A stretch of DNA of 64,000 bases from JAABTH01 sp964390725 (lineage in GTDB: Bacteria > Bacillota > Dethiobacteria > DTU022): positions 16,260 to 80,259 of the forward strand of contig CAYMIW010000010.1 of assembly GCA_964390725.1 (NCBI GenBank), read 5' to 3'. Positions within the stretch are counted from its first letter, which is position 1, and each line of letters begins with the position of its first letter. Made by a program: the position numbers and the translations under genes. Positions 7,998 through 17,053 of this stretch are shown here, one piece after another. The notes beneath the pieces are model-generated. The model had not been told where the DNA came from and did not search any database. It saw only the letters and a list, made by a program, of their open reading frames with translations.

Positions 7998-8357
7998 TTA
8001 ACTGTTTAGTATTTCAAACCTTGCTTTTTTGCTTAACCCGTTTAAAATTAATGCATGTGACTCATCAATCAGCTCTTTCAGCAGATCATCGGGCACTTCT
8101 CCATCAAGGTAAATTGAATTCCAGTGTTCCTTATTCATGTAATAGCCGGGTTTAATATCCTTATATTCTTCCCTGAGCAGCTGGCCGTGTGATGGTTCAA
8201 GCTTTAAGGTGATTATATCTTTGCCCTCGTTATCATGCCCCACCATGCCAAACATCTTGCCTTTGAGCATGTAACGGGTAACACCCCATTCTTCTTTAAA
8301 ATCTTTATCTGCCCCCTGTTTTGTTTTACAGTAATTATCAAGCCATTTGTAAGGCAT
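7998..8357 (-). CDS. MmcQ/YjbR family protein
   Basis: A 119-residue protein of the MmcQ/YjbR (double-wing DNA-binding-like) family: MFGMVGHDNEGKDIITLKL and the C-terminal LIDESHALILNGLSKK are typical. A GTG nine bases further upstream overlaps the GGAGG, so the ATG at 8357, 8 bases after GGAGG, is the likely start. The biological role of the family is poorly defined. It is convergent with the flavoprotein operon and divergent from rsgA. Confidence 0.8.
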   Translation of the reverse strand: MPYKWLDNYCKTKQGADKDFKEEWGVTRYMLKGKMFGMVGHDNEGKDIITLKLEPSHGQLLREEYKDIKPGYYMNKEHWNSIYLDGEVPDDLLKELIDESHALILNGLSKKARFEILNS

Positions 8358-8495
8358 CCTGCCCACCTCCGGTTAAAAATAGTCCTTTAATTAAATTTAT
8401 ATGATCCTGATCTGCCTGAATATATAATTCGTCATGGCGGACTTATATTTCCTGCAGTATAATGAGCACATAAAAATAAATGTGAGGGAATTACA

Positions 8496-9569
8496 ATGGG
8501 CAATAGTCTGAAAGACCTGGGATTTAATCAAAACTTTCTGCAGGAAGCTGCTTCATATGAAGGGTATTACCCGGGCAGGATAATCTCACAGTATAAAGAT
8601 TACTACAGGGTGGCAACAGAAAAATCAGAAATGATTGCCGAGGTTGCCGGGAAACTGCGTTACAATGCCCTTACCAGTGCTGATTATCCGGCTGTGGGCG
8701 ACTTCGTGATGGTTGACCGGGAAGAGGGGCAGGCCGGTAACGCGATTATTCACCACATTTTAAAGCGGAGGAGCGTTTTTGAAAGAAAAGCAGCAGGAAC
8801 CAGCCAGGATACACAGGTAATTGCAGCTAATATTGATATGGTTTTTATTTGCATGGCTTTGAATAATGATTTTAACCTGCGCAGGCTTGAGCGATACCTG
8901 TCAATAACCTGGGCCAGTGGTGCTGTACCTGTTGTAGTGCTTACCAAGGCTGATCTTAGTGATGATATTACTTTTAAACTGGGCCAGGTGGAAACAGTTG
9001 CAGTAGGTGTTGATGTACTGGTAACAACCAGCCTTACCAATGATGGGTATAAGCCAATCAAAAAGTATATTTCCACCGGTAAAACTGTTGCTTTTATCGG
9101 TTCTTCCGGAGTAGGTAAGTCTACCCTGATAAACCGCTTACTGGGCAGTAATGTAATTATAACTAAAGCGACCCGTAAAGACGATAAGGGAAGGCATACC
9201 ACTACCAGAAGGGACCTGATCCTAATCCCTTCCGGAGGAGCGGTAATTGACACTCCGGGGATGCGGGAACTGGGAGTGGAGAGCGCTGACCTGGGTAAAA
9301 CATTCTCCGACATAGACGATCTGGCAGCACAATGCCGTTTTAACGATTGTACCCACAGCAGCGAGCCTGGCTGTGCGGTTTTGAAAGCTGTTGCTGCCGG
9401 GGAGATATCGGAAAAACGCCTGGAAAACTATAAAAAATTACAGAAAGAAGCTATTTATGATGGTTTAAATGCAAAACAAATTGAACATGAAAAAATCAAC
9501 AGGATGTTTTCCGGTTTCGGAGGAATTAAAAACGCTCGTAATTTTATCAAACATAATAATAAACGCTAA
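8496..9569 (+). CDS. rsgA: Small ribosomal subunit biogenesis GTPase RsgA
   Basis: A 357-residue circularly permuted GTPase that acts late in 30S maturation. Order of parts: N-terminal OB-fold (about 25-95), then G4 (LTKADL) before G1 (GSSGVGKST), G3 (DTPGMREL), and a C-terminal zinc-binding segment with CRFNDCTHSSEPGC. The permuted G4-G1-G3 order is diagnostic. GAGGGA precedes the ATG. The gene stands alone rather than in the usual prkC-rsgA-rpe cluster, so a second copy elsewhere in the genome is possible. Confidence 0.93.
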   Translation: MGNSLKDLGFNQNFLQEAASYEGYYPGRIISQYKDYYRVATEKSEMIAEVAGKLRYNALTSADYPAVGDFVMVDREEGQAGNAIIHHILKRRSVFERKAAGTSQDTQVIAANIDMVFICMALNNDFNLRRLERYLSITWASGAVPVVVLTKADLSDDITFKLGQVETVAVGVDVLVTTSLTNDGYKPIKKYISTGKTVAFIGSSGVGKSTLINRLLGSNVIITKATRKDDKGRHTTTRRDLILIPSGGAVIDTPGMRELGVESADLGKTFSDIDDLAAQCRFNDCTHSSEPGCAVLKAVAAGEISEKRLENYKKLQKEAIYDGLNAKQIEHEKINRMFSGFGGIKNARNFIKHNNKR

Positions 9570-9586
9570 TTTTAAGCGGTTTTTAT
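9562..9586 (+). terminator. rsgA terminator
   Basis: AACGCT (9562-9567) pairs with AGCGGTT (9575-9581) with one bulged G, followed by TTTTTAT. The stem begins in the last codons of rsgA, and the T-run reaches the stop codon of the convergent PhoH gene. Confidence 0.55.
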
Positions 9587-10908
9587 TTCATTAACTTAGC
9601 TGCTTCCATGGCCAGTGAAGAACGTTTTGTTTCTGTCAGGGTAATGTGAGCATGCAGTGGACTGTTTTTCATTTTTTCAACAGCCCAGGAAAGCCCGTTT
9701 GTGCGTGCATCCAGAAAAGGATTATTGATTTGCTCAGGGTCTCCAACCAGCACAATTTTTGTACCTTCACCGGCCCGTGTAATAATGCCTTTAGCCTGTT
9801 TCGGTGTCAGGTTTTGCGCTTCATCAATTAAAATATATTGCCCAACAATTGATCTGCCCTGCAGGTAAGCTATTGCTTCAGTTACTATTTTTCGTGAAGA
9901 AAAAAGGTAAGCAACTTTTCCGTCCAACTCACGCTCATTTTCATAACGATCAGGATGTGAATCAACTAATTGTTCCAGGTTGTCGTAAATTGGCCGCATG
10001 TAAGGAGCAATTTTGTCAATTTCGTCTCCGGGTAGGAAACCGATATCTTCTCCCATACTTACATTTGGCCGACAGATCAACATTCTGCGGTAAATGTTTT
10101 CATCGAGCACTTTTTCCAGGCCTACACCCAGGGCAAGCAGGGTTTTCCCGCTTCCGGTTGCGCCCATCAGGGTTACCATGGGAATGCTGTCGTCACGCAG
10201 GGCTTCGCGGGCAAATTTTTGCAGCAGGTTAAGTTTGAAGCCGTAAAAATCGGGACGGGTATCATTTAGCAAAGTCATTTTGCCGTCCTTGTAACGGGTC
10301 AGTGCAGTTTTTTGCTCATTTTGTTCTGATTTCATCAGGTAATACTGGTTGGTTGGGTTTGGTTCTTTTGCCCAACTTAAACTGTTATTCTTGTATAATT
10401 GATCAATATTATCTTCTTCAGTAATCAGTTCATCCCAACCCCGGTATTGCTCATCAATGTCAAATTCCACCTGCTCATTGCGATAATCCTGGGCCATAAG
10501 GCCTAAAACATCAGCCTTTATGCGCAGGTAAACATCCTTGGTTATTATAATTACCTGCTGGTTATTTTTCTGAAGATTTTTTGCCACTGCCAGCAAACGG
10601 TTGTCCCTTTTATCACCCTGCCAGGAGCAGGGGAGTACAGGTGAGTCAGAACAATTCATTTCAACACGTAGTTCACCCCCGTTTGGCAAGGGCACTCCTT
10701 CATATAGTTCGCCTTCTGACCGGAGTTGATCTAAAAACCGGGCTACCCAACGGGTATTGGCCCGGATTTCATAATCAGATGCTTTTTTCATATTATCCAG
10801 TTCTTCAAGAACACAAGCGGGAAGGACTATCAGGTTGTCTTTAAAACCAAGGACGGCATTTGGCGATTGCAGCAAGACACTGGTATCCAGAATGTAGATT
10901 TTTCTCAA
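9583..10908 (-). CDS. PIN-domain/PhoH-like ATPase
   Basis: A 441-residue fusion of an N-terminal PIN nuclease domain (about 1-150; YILDTSVLLQSP start, acidic residues at E41-D43) and a C-terminal PhoH-type P-loop ATPase (about 205-441; Walker A GATGSGKTLLA, Walker B YILIDEAQN, GDPEQINNPF). This architecture matches the YlaK/PhoH2 group, linked in other bacteria to RNA unwinding and cleavage. The start is TTG at 10908 with GGGGCGTGAT upstream. It is transcribed alone, convergent with rsgA. The RNA-processing role is inferred from the family. Confidence 0.9.
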   Translation of the reverse strand: MRKIYILDTSVLLQSPNAVLGFKDNLIVLPACVLEELDNMKKASDYEIRANTRWVARFLDQLRSEGELYEGVPLPNGGELRVEMNCSDSPVLPCSWQGDKRDNRLLAVAKNLQKNNQQVIIITKDVYLRIKADVLGLMAQDYRNEQVEFDIDEQYRGWDELITEEDNIDQLYKNNSLSWAKEPNPTNQYYLMKSEQNEQKTALTRYKDGKMTLLNDTRPDFYGFKLNLLQKFAREALRDDSIPMVTLMGATGSGKTLLALGVGLEKVLDENIYRRMLICRPNVSMGEDIGFLPGDEIDKIAPYMRPIYDNLEQLVDSHPDRYENERELDGKVAYLFSSRKIVTEAIAYLQGRSIVGQYILIDEAQNLTPKQAKGIITRAGEGTKIVLVGDPEQINNPFLDARTNGLSWAVEKMKNSPLHAHITLTETKRSSLAMEAAKLMK

Positions 10909-11122
10909 GCTATATCACGCCCCTTATCGGTTTTTTTACTTAAGTCTTCCCCTTTCCAGGTTCATCTGACATTCTCTTTTATTGCTTTGACAAAAGATCT
11001 GATAATCCTGCTCTTTATAACCGGGCCAGGCGAAGTATTCTGTTCGGGCCGTTAATATAAACCGGGAAGGCGATAAAAGTACAGCAAACAACTTCAACGG
11101 ATTTAAAAATTTAAAAAGAATA

Positions 11123-11172
11123 TTGACAGAACGATTTCTATAGTATATTGTATTAATACATTGATACAATAT
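11123..11172 (+). promoter_or_regulatory. Promoter with 9-bp inverted repeat over the -10
   Basis: TTGACA (11123-11128) is followed 17 bases later by TATTGT (11146-11151). ATATTGTAT (11145-11153) and ATACAATAT (11164-11172) form a perfect 9-bp inverted repeat with a 10-base spacer, and GTATTAATAC (11150-11159) is an inner palindrome. The repeats cover the -10 and start site, as expected for a repressor operator. No regulator gene is adjacent. Confidence 0.6.
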
Positions 11173-11191
11173 AAGAGTGAAGGTGATACTT

Positions 11192-12022
11192 ATGATTAAC
11201 CGGAAAGATATATCCATCTATATTATTGTTGTTTTTGTAATAACCTATGTTCTTAATCTTTATCTTTACCTGCAGGGAGGATTAATGTCAACTGCTTCCC
11301 TGGTTGTTCTAATGGTGCAGATGCTCATCCCGGGCCTGGTGGCAGTTTTCATGATTATCAGGGGTAAAGAACGTTTAAAAGATTACGGCCTCACTTTTGG
11401 TGGATTAAGATACTACCTGCTTGCCCTGCTCTTGATAATAGGCTACCAGCTGTTATTTGTCCTCGTTGCCGCAGCATTTGGTCTGGGTAATCTTGTTTCC
11501 CTAACCGAAGGGTTTTCCCTGTTTGCCCCTGGAGCAAATCTGCCGTTGTGGCAGATCATACTAATTATTTTCATTCTTGCTCCCCTCCAGAATTTACTTT
11601 TCGGTTTAGGCGAGGAGTTTGGCTGGCGGGGTTATTTGTCCGGCAAACTGTTGCCCGGCGGCCTTTTTAAAACAATTATTATTGTTGGTATAGTCTGGGG
11701 TTTATGGCATGCCCCGGTAATTCTTATGGGGCATAATTTTCCCGAACATCCCCTGCCCGGAGTTTTTATCATGTCCTTGTCCTGCATACCCCTGGGTGCG
11801 GTATTACTCTGGCTGCGATTAAAATCAGGCAGCGCAATTGTAGCCGGATTTGCTCACGGGGCCCTGAACGCAACTGTTTTTTTTGGGGGGGCATTTATCC
11901 CCACTGCCCCGATGATTTGGAGCAACCCAATCGGACTGCTTGGCTTTCCTTTACTGGTTATTCTGGCTTACTGCCTCTTTCGTTTTTTTCCGGTTCCAGG
12001 CAGTATCTCAGGCGGGGAATAA
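11192..12022 (+). CDS. CPBP family intramembrane metalloprotease
   Basis: A 276-residue polytopic membrane protein with about eight helices. It has the CPBP/Abi (Rce1-like) motifs: EEFGWRGYL with the paired glutamates, then WHAPVIL and GFAHGALNA supplying the metal-binding histidines. AAGGTGA (11180-11186) stands 5 bases before the ATG at 11192, which was preferred over the GTG at 11177. Members cleave membrane substrates or take part in bacteriocin self-immunity; no bacteriocin gene is nearby, so the target is unknown. Confidence 0.88.
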   Translation: MINRKDISIYIIVVFVITYVLNLYLYLQGGLMSTASLVVLMVQMLIPGLVAVFMIIRGKERLKDYGLTFGGLRYYLLALLLIIGYQLLFVLVAAAFGLGNLVSLTEGFSLFAPGANLPLWQIILIIFILAPLQNLLFGLGEEFGWRGYLSGKLLPGGLFKTIIIVGIVWGLWHAPVILMGHNFPEHPLPGVFIMSLSCIPLGAVLLWLRLKSGSAIVAGFAHGALNATVFFGGAFIPTAPMIWSNPIGLLGFPLLVILAYCLFRFFPVPGSISGGE

Positions 12023-12440
12023 TCAGGTTGTTATCTACTATTGATCTTGTGGTGCCGACCTGTTCGGCACCCAGTTTTATATAAAAAGGCTTGGCACATG
12101 GGCTCGTAACCCAGTGCAGTTCTTTTATCCCTTTTTGGCGACACAGGCCGAGCATGTAATGCCACATTTCCCTGCCAACACCCCGGCCGATCATGTCGCG
12201 CCTGACATAAAAAAAATCAAGCTCATTAACTTCATTTTCTTCTACACTGAAAAAACCGGAAATTTTGTTATCCCTGATTGTAACAAATACAGTATGGTTA
12301 TCCAGGTAATTTTCACCCATTACAAATACTTCTGCAAACCTGGCCATATACTCTTCATCAAAGCCCCAGTATGCCTGGGCTTCGAAGGCCAGCTTATTTA
12401 AAGCGACAACTTCATTTTCTTCTGCCTGGCGAAATATCAT
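11958..12440 (-). CDS. GNAT family N-acetyltransferase
   Basis: A 160-residue acetyltransferase. The acetyl-CoA pyrophosphate loop is RRDMIGRGVGREMW, preceded by the ELDFFYV strand, and KPFYIKLGAEQVG is the C-terminal GNAT strand-helix. An upstream in-frame ATG (12464) is possible, but AGGGTG lies just before the ATG at 12440. Its 3' end overlaps the convergent protease gene by 65 bases, so antisense interference between the two transcripts is possible. The acceptor is unknown. Confidence 0.82.
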   Translation of the reverse strand: MIFRQAEENEVVALNKLAFEAQAYWGFDEEYMARFAEVFVMGENYLDNHTVFVTIRDNKISGFFSVEENEVNELDFFYVRRDMIGRGVGREMWHYMLGLCRQKGIKELHWVTSPCAKPFYIKLGAEQVGTTRSIVDNNLIIPRLRYCLEPEKNERGSKPE

Positions 12441-12576
12441 TGCATCACCCTGAAAAAACCGCACCCAATCGGTTTTAAATCCTTTCTTTTTGATTATATT
12501 ATAAAGGAGCTACTCCCAAATTGTCGAACTGTCGAGGTAACAGGATTGTTTACGGTAAAAGGAGAGAAACAGGGCC

Positions 12577-13026
12577 ATGAAGATTATCATTGACGCGGAT
12601 GCCTGTCCAAAACCAGTGCTTAATATTTGCCTGGACCTCGGGCGGCAGTATAACATACCGGTCTGGACGGTAGCCAGCTATAATCATAATATAGTATCTG
12701 ATCATCACCTGGTAGTGGATTGCGATTCCCAGGAAGCTGATTTAAAGATAGTAAATATTTCCTCCGGGGGCGATATTGCTGTAACCCAGGACTGGGGTCT
12801 GGCAGCCATGTTGATAGGTAAAAATGTCAGGACAATTAATCCCGGCGGTAAAGAATACCGGCCTGAAATGATTGAATTTATGCTTGAGGAACGGGAGCTT
12901 AAGGCAAAAGCCCGCCGCGGCGGAGTTCGGACAAAAGGGCCTAAAAAGCGTAACCCGGAAGATGATCAACGTTTTCATCAATGCCTTGAAAATATTATTC
13001 TCAAGCTGCTTCCGGACATATCCTGA
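12577..13026 (+). CDS. DUF188 (YaiI/YqxD) family protein
   Basis: A 149-residue PIN-like fold protein of the YaiI/YqxD family. The N-terminal IDADACPKP signature, the central VTQDWGLAAMLI, and RRGGVRTKGPKKR near the C terminus are hallmarks of the family. AAGGAGAG precedes the ATG at slightly long spacing. No activity has been firmly established for these proteins; the conserved aspartates suggest nuclease ancestry. Confidence 0.88.
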   Translation: MKIIIDADACPKPVLNICLDLGRQYNIPVWTVASYNHNIVSDHHLVVDCDSQEADLKIVNISSGGDIAVTQDWGLAAMLIGKNVRTINPGGKEYRPEMIEFMLEERELKAKARRGGVRTKGPKKRNPEDDQRFHQCLENIILKLLPDIS

Positions 13027-13241
13027 GCTTAATTCAATCAGCTGTTTTCTGTTTTAATATTGAAAAACAAAATTATGTCTACTGATTAGATTGTCCCGCC
13101 TGCTAACTACTGTTCACTTTTCCCCTGCAGTAAAAATTTAAACGAACCGCTTTTCAGCTTCTGTTGCTATAAGGAGAAAAAGAGCACAATTTATTTTGGC
13201 TTTTTATTAGCAGTCTTTTGCGGTTTGTCGATCGGCATGTC

Positions 13242-13294
13242 TTGACAAGAGGTAAAGTACAAAATATTATAGTGGTGGTTGGTGGTTGAACCAC
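13242..13294 (+). promoter_or_regulatory. Promoter and candidate GntR operator of the flavoprotein operon
   Basis: TTGACA (13242-13247), 17 bases, TATTAT (13265-13270) is a strong promoter. GTGGTTGAACCAC (13282-13294) is a perfect 13-base palindrome between the start site and the ribosome binding site. Its TGGT...ACCA core fits operators of FadR-subfamily GntR repressors, and such a regulator is encoded downstream at 16260. Confidence 0.6.
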
Positions 13295-13317
13295 AATACG
13301 TCAGGAGGGATGTCATA

Positions 13318-14877
13318 GTGTCTGCAGGTAGCTTTAGCGATTCATACGATGCAGTAGTAATCGGCGCAGGTAATGGTGGGCTGGTTGCCGCAGCAACCCT
13401 GGCAGAAAAAGGTATTAAAACAATTTTGTTTGAACAGCATAACCTGCCGGGAGGATTTGCAACAAGCTTTACCAGGGGGAGATTTGAATTCGAGCCTTCA
13501 TTACATGAGATATCTGATTTTGGTCCCCCCGAAGACAAGGGTAATGTGCGTATATTACTCGAAGACAGGATCGGGATTGATGCAGAATGGATGAGAGTGC
13601 CCGAGGCTTACAGGTTAATTATTCCCAATGATGTTGGCGGAAGAATTGATGCAGTAATGCCTTTTGGCGAAGAAGCGTTTCTCGATAAAATGGAAGAATA
13701 TGTGCCAGGGTCCCGTCCTTCTGTGGTCAGGTTCATCCGTTTATGCAAGGAGGTGGTTGATGCTTTTACCTACCTTGGCCAATCCAAGGGCAATCCTGAC
13801 CGGAAAGTTTTAACCGGTGAGTATGCCAACTTCCTTAAAACTGCTTCTTATACCCTCCAGGATGTCCTTGATGCGGTAAAAATGCCCTACAGGGCACAGA
13901 AAATAATCACCGCCTATTGGTGTTACCTGGGACTCGGGGTAGACCTGGTGAATTTTTCAATCTTTGCGGCCATGTTCTACCGTTATATTACCAGGGAAGC
14001 TTTTATCCCCAGGTACCGGTCACACGGTTATACTGCAGCCCTTGAAATGAAAATAAGGGAGTTAGGGGGAGAGATTCAATATAACACCAGGGTCGACAAA
14101 ATATTGGTTGAAGATGGTCGGATTACAGGTGTAGAAACAGCACAGGGTGATAAAATCAAAACTACCCGGGTAATCGCCAATGCCTCACCTCACTCCGTAT
14201 ACAGCAAGTTGATATACCCTCAGTCTGCAGTTCCGGTAATTGCCTATCAAACCTGTAATGCCAGGAAAGTCGGGTTTTCAGCTTTCGTGGTTTACCTCGG
14301 TCTTGATAAAAGCGCTCGCGAGTTGAATATTGATGAATACAGCTACTTCGTTTACAGTATTCCGGATACCAATCATATTTATGATGCCTTCCATCGCCTG
14401 GAAAGGCCTGTTGGCCAGGCCACTGTATGCTTGAACAACGCCATACCCGATTGCTCTCCGGAAGGAACCAGCATTTTATACCTGACAACCCTGTTTGACG
14501 GTGACTGCTGGAGCAATGTGGAGCCCCGGGATTATTTCAATCTGAAAAATAAAATTGCTGAAGAAATGATTGACGAGTTTGAAAAAGCGGTAGGTGTTAA
14601 TGTCCGGGACAGCATTGAGGAGATAGAAGTGGCAACCCCGGCAACCTTTGCCGGCTACACAGGTGCTTACAATGGCAGTGTTTACGGTTATGAACCTGTT
14701 CCCTGGGATTCAATAGTGCCGAGAATGATGACCATGAATGATGAAAAGTATATCAGCGGTCTTGAATTTGCCGGTGGTTTTGCCTTCAGGTGCCACGGTT
14801 ATTCGAGTTCCCTGCAGTCCGGTGAAACAGCGGCCCTGTTAACGTTCAGGGATTTGATGGAGGTGAAAAGCCAATGA
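13318..14877 (+). CDS. Phytoene-desaturase-like FAD oxidoreductase
   Basis: A 519-residue flavoprotein. The N terminus has the dinucleotide-binding motif VVIGAGNGGLVAAATLAEKG and LFEQHNLPGGFATSF, characteristic of the carotenoid desaturase / retinol saturase / CrtI-like superfamily. The C terminus has the FAD-contact segment ending GETAALLTFRDL. GTG at 13318 is chosen because AGGAGG lies 9 bases before it; frames from 13279 overlap the palindrome. It overlaps the ferredoxin-type reductase gene by 4 bases. No carotenoid gene is present, so the substrate is probably a fatty-acid-like or other hydrophobic molecule; this is inference. Confidence 0.8.
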   Translation: MSAGSFSDSYDAVVIGAGNGGLVAAATLAEKGIKTILFEQHNLPGGFATSFTRGRFEFEPSLHEISDFGPPEDKGNVRILLEDRIGIDAEWMRVPEAYRLIIPNDVGGRIDAVMPFGEEAFLDKMEEYVPGSRPSVVRFIRLCKEVVDAFTYLGQSKGNPDRKVLTGEYANFLKTASYTLQDVLDAVKMPYRAQKIITAYWCYLGLGVDLVNFSIFAAMFYRYITREAFIPRYRSHGYTAALEMKIRELGGEIQYNTRVDKILVEDGRITGVETAQGDKIKTTRVIANASPHSVYSKLIYPQSAVPVIAYQTCNARKVGFSAFVVYLGLDKSARELNIDEYSYFVYSIPDTNHIYDAFHRLERPVGQATVCLNNAIPDCSPEGTSILYLTTLFDGDCWSNVEPRDYFNLKNKIAEEMIDEFEKAVGVNVRDSIEEIEVATPATFAGYTGAYNGSVYGYEPVPWDSIVPRMMTMNDEKYISGLEFAGGFAFRCHGYSSSLQSGETAALLTFRDLMEVKSQ

Positions 14878-16103
14878 CCAGGGAAAAGATTAATATAAAA
14901 ATTAAACCGTTCGGTTTTCTGGACCTGTTAGCTTTTAAAAAATTGGTTCCGACAAGGAAAAAGAAAATAGCAACGGCTGAGGTTACACCTGTTTCAGAAA
15001 AACCTCCGGTAAATGTTCTCGCTGCCCGGCTCCATCCGGAGGTGCAGCACCTGATCGTTTCTGAAATCCGGGAAGAAACCGGAAATGTTAAAACGTATAA
15101 GCTGGTTGCCGATGCTGCCGGGGGGACCGAACAGCTGGCCTATTTCCGCCCGGGCCAGTATCTGAGCCTGGAATTCGCCATAGATGGCTCAACAGTGACC
15201 AGGCCCTATTCAATCGCTTCTTCGCCGCAGGATTCCCTGCAGGGTTATTATGAAATCACAGTTAAAAAAGATGATGGTGGTTACATATCAAATTATATAC
15301 ACGAACATTGGTCTGCAGGTTCTGCTGTAAAGGCCAGTGGGCCCCAGGGGCATTTTTATCATGATAACCTGAGGGATAAAAACAACCTGGTTGCCATTGC
15401 CGGGGGTTGTGGCGTTACCCCATTCAGGTCTATGGCCAGGAGTATTGTCGAAGGCAATTTGCCTGTTAACCTAACCCTTTTCTACGGCAGCAATAAAAAA
15501 CAGGATATCATTTACCTGGAAGAGATGGAGCAGCTGGCTGCCTCATCAAACGGTGCGGTCAAAATAGTGCATATTCTTGCCGAGGAAGAGGCGGAAGGGT
15601 TTGAGCATGGCTTTATTTCGGCTGCTTTGCTCAGGAAGTATGTTAATGTAGATGATTGCTCTTTCTTTATCTGCGGACCCCAGGCCATGTATGAACACCT
15701 CAGCACCGAGATTGCCGGGCTGAAGATCAGAAATAAATTTATCAGGAGGGAGCTGTTCGGAGAAATCAAGAACATTAAAGCTGTCAAAGGTTACCCCGCC
15801 GGGGCAGTATCAGAAAATTATTCTGTTAAGGTTCATATCGGCAGCCAGGTAAAAGTAATTGATGCTGATCCATCCGAGTCGCTGCTGGTAGCCCTGGAAA
15901 GAGCCGGTCTCTGCCCTCCTTCCGCCTGTAGGAGCGGTTCCTGCGGGGTATGCCGTTCTCTGCTGATCTCGGGTGATCTGTTTATTCCTGAAGATGTAGA
16001 TGAAAGAAGAGCGGCGGATAAAAAGTTCGGGTTTATTCATCCCTGTGTATCTTATCCTCTTGGCGACCTTGAAATAATTATACCCAGAAAAAAGACAGGT
16101 TAA
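14874..16103 (+). CDS. FAD/NAD(P)H oxidoreductase with C-terminal 2Fe-2S ferredoxin domain
   Basis: A 409-residue electron-transfer protein: a short N-terminal extension (1-55), FNR-type FAD domain with RPYSIASSP (near 113), NAD-binding domain with GGCGVTPFRSMA and FFICGPQAMYEHL, and a plant-type [2Fe-2S] domain (about 325-405) with CRSGSCGVC plus a distal Cys (IHPCVSYP). The first cluster cysteine lies in PSAC, giving C-x4-C-x2-C and the distal C. It is coupled by ATGA to the upstream FAD oxidoreductase, for which it is the likely electron partner. Confidence 0.88.
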   Translation: MTREKINIKIKPFGFLDLLAFKKLVPTRKKKIATAEVTPVSEKPPVNVLAARLHPEVQHLIVSEIREETGNVKTYKLVADAAGGTEQLAYFRPGQYLSLEFAIDGSTVTRPYSIASSPQDSLQGYYEITVKKDDGGYISNYIHEHWSAGSAVKASGPQGHFYHDNLRDKNNLVAIAGGCGVTPFRSMARSIVEGNLPVNLTLFYGSNKKQDIIYLEEMEQLAASSNGAVKIVHILAEEEAEGFEHGFISAALLRKYVNVDDCSFFICGPQAMYEHLSTEIAGLKIRNKFIRRELFGEIKNIKAVKGYPAGAVSENYSVKVHIGSQVKVIDADPSESLLVALERAGLCPPSACRSGSCGVCRSLLISGDLFIPEDVDERRAADKKFGFIHPCVSYPLGDLEIIIPRKKTG

Positions 16104-16131
16104 TTGTTATTTACAATTGAAGCTGATAGAA

Positions 16132-16162
16132 GAAGAAGCAGTAGTAACCCTACTGCTTCTTC
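16132..16162 (+). terminator. Stem-loop after the flavoprotein operon
   Basis: A perfect 13-bp stem (16132-16144 with 16150-16162) closes a five-base loop 28 bases after the reductase stop. It lacks a U-tract, so it could be a weak terminator or a 3'-end stabiliser allowing read-through to the regulator gene. Confidence 0.5.
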
Positions 16163-16259
16163 AGATTGCGGTTTAAATGTGCTGTTATTTCTGATAAGCT
16201 GTTTATAATAAAATTTACTAATTAGCTGACATAATTAAATAATGCGGAGGTTAAAGTGT

Positions 16260-16979
16260 ATGGAAGCCGGTTTTTCAAAAATTAAAGCAGAAGGCCTTAA
16301 AGAGCTTTTTGTTAAAGATATAGAGGCAAAAATAATATCGGGTCAGTTAAGCCCGGGGGAGAAGCTGCCTGCAGAGCGAGAACTGGCAGCAATGACCGGG
16401 GTTAGCAGAAGTATAGTTAATTCAGGTATCCTTGAACTGGCTTCAAAAGGTTTTGTCAGGGTTATTCCGAGAAGAGGTACCATAGTAAAGGATTATAAGA
16501 ATGAAGGAACGTCTTCAATACTTTCTTCAATCATGAACTATCATCAAGGAAAACTAAACCTCAGACTTTTCAATAACATGATGGATACCCGGTTGCTGAT
16601 CGAGGTGGAATGCGCCGGGCTTGCTGCGATAAACAGGACTGAAGAAGACCTGATAATTCTCGGGAGCTTAATAAAAAATGCTAAAGGAGAAAATGGAATC
16701 GAAAGCAGGGTTGATTGCAACTATAATTTTCATCACCGCATTACCATTGCTTCCGGCAACATGGTTTACGCCATGATATTTAAATCATTTGAGCCGGCAT
16801 GCAAAAATCTGATCCGCTATTATTTTCAGACAGGTGATTACCTGGAGCAATCATTGGCGTCCCATTTAACCCTGCTTGAAGCGCTCACGAAACAAAATGA
16901 AGAAAAAGCCAGGCAAACTATGGAACAAATATTACTGGAAGGCAGGGACAAGCTGGCCAGGGTTGCCGTAACAGAATAG
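16260..16979 (+). CDS. GntR-family regulator, FadR subfamily
   Basis: A 239-residue regulator: an N-terminal winged helix (about 10-80; GEKLPAERELAAMTGVSRS is the typical GntR signature) and a C-terminal all-helical FCD ligand domain (about 100-230) with the metal-binding Asp/His set suggested by DCNYNFHHRI and SHLTLLEAL. An upstream in-frame ATG exists at 16242, but GGAGG (16246-16250) stands before the ATG at 16260. The FCD domain usually binds small carboxylates, consistent with control of the adjacent redox operon through the palindrome at 13282-13294. Confidence 0.85.
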   Translation: MEAGFSKIKAEGLKELFVKDIEAKIISGQLSPGEKLPAERELAAMTGVSRSIVNSGILELASKGFVRVIPRRGTIVKDYKNEGTSSILSSIMNYHQGKLNLRLFNNMMDTRLLIEVECAGLAAINRTEEDLIILGSLIKNAKGENGIESRVDCNYNFHHRITIASGNMVYAMIFKSFEPACKNLIRYYFQTGDYLEQSLASHLTLLEALTKQNEEKARQTMEQILLEGRDKLARVAVTE

Positions 16980-17053
16980 ACCTAAGCTGCCTGGAATGGA
17001 GTAAAAAAGTTTTAAATAATTGCTATTGAACGTCTGGGAACCGGGGGATAACG

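Noticed and set aside
8750..9313. 187-residue minus-strand frame inside rsgA
   Set aside because: It lies wholly within the rsgA coding region, is Ser/Thr/Leu-rich in the way of an antisense shadow, and has no ribosome site.
13191..13538. Minus-strand frame over the flavoprotein promoter and N terminus
   Set aside because: It is antisense to the FAD-binding motif, with no ribosome site and no recognisable domain.
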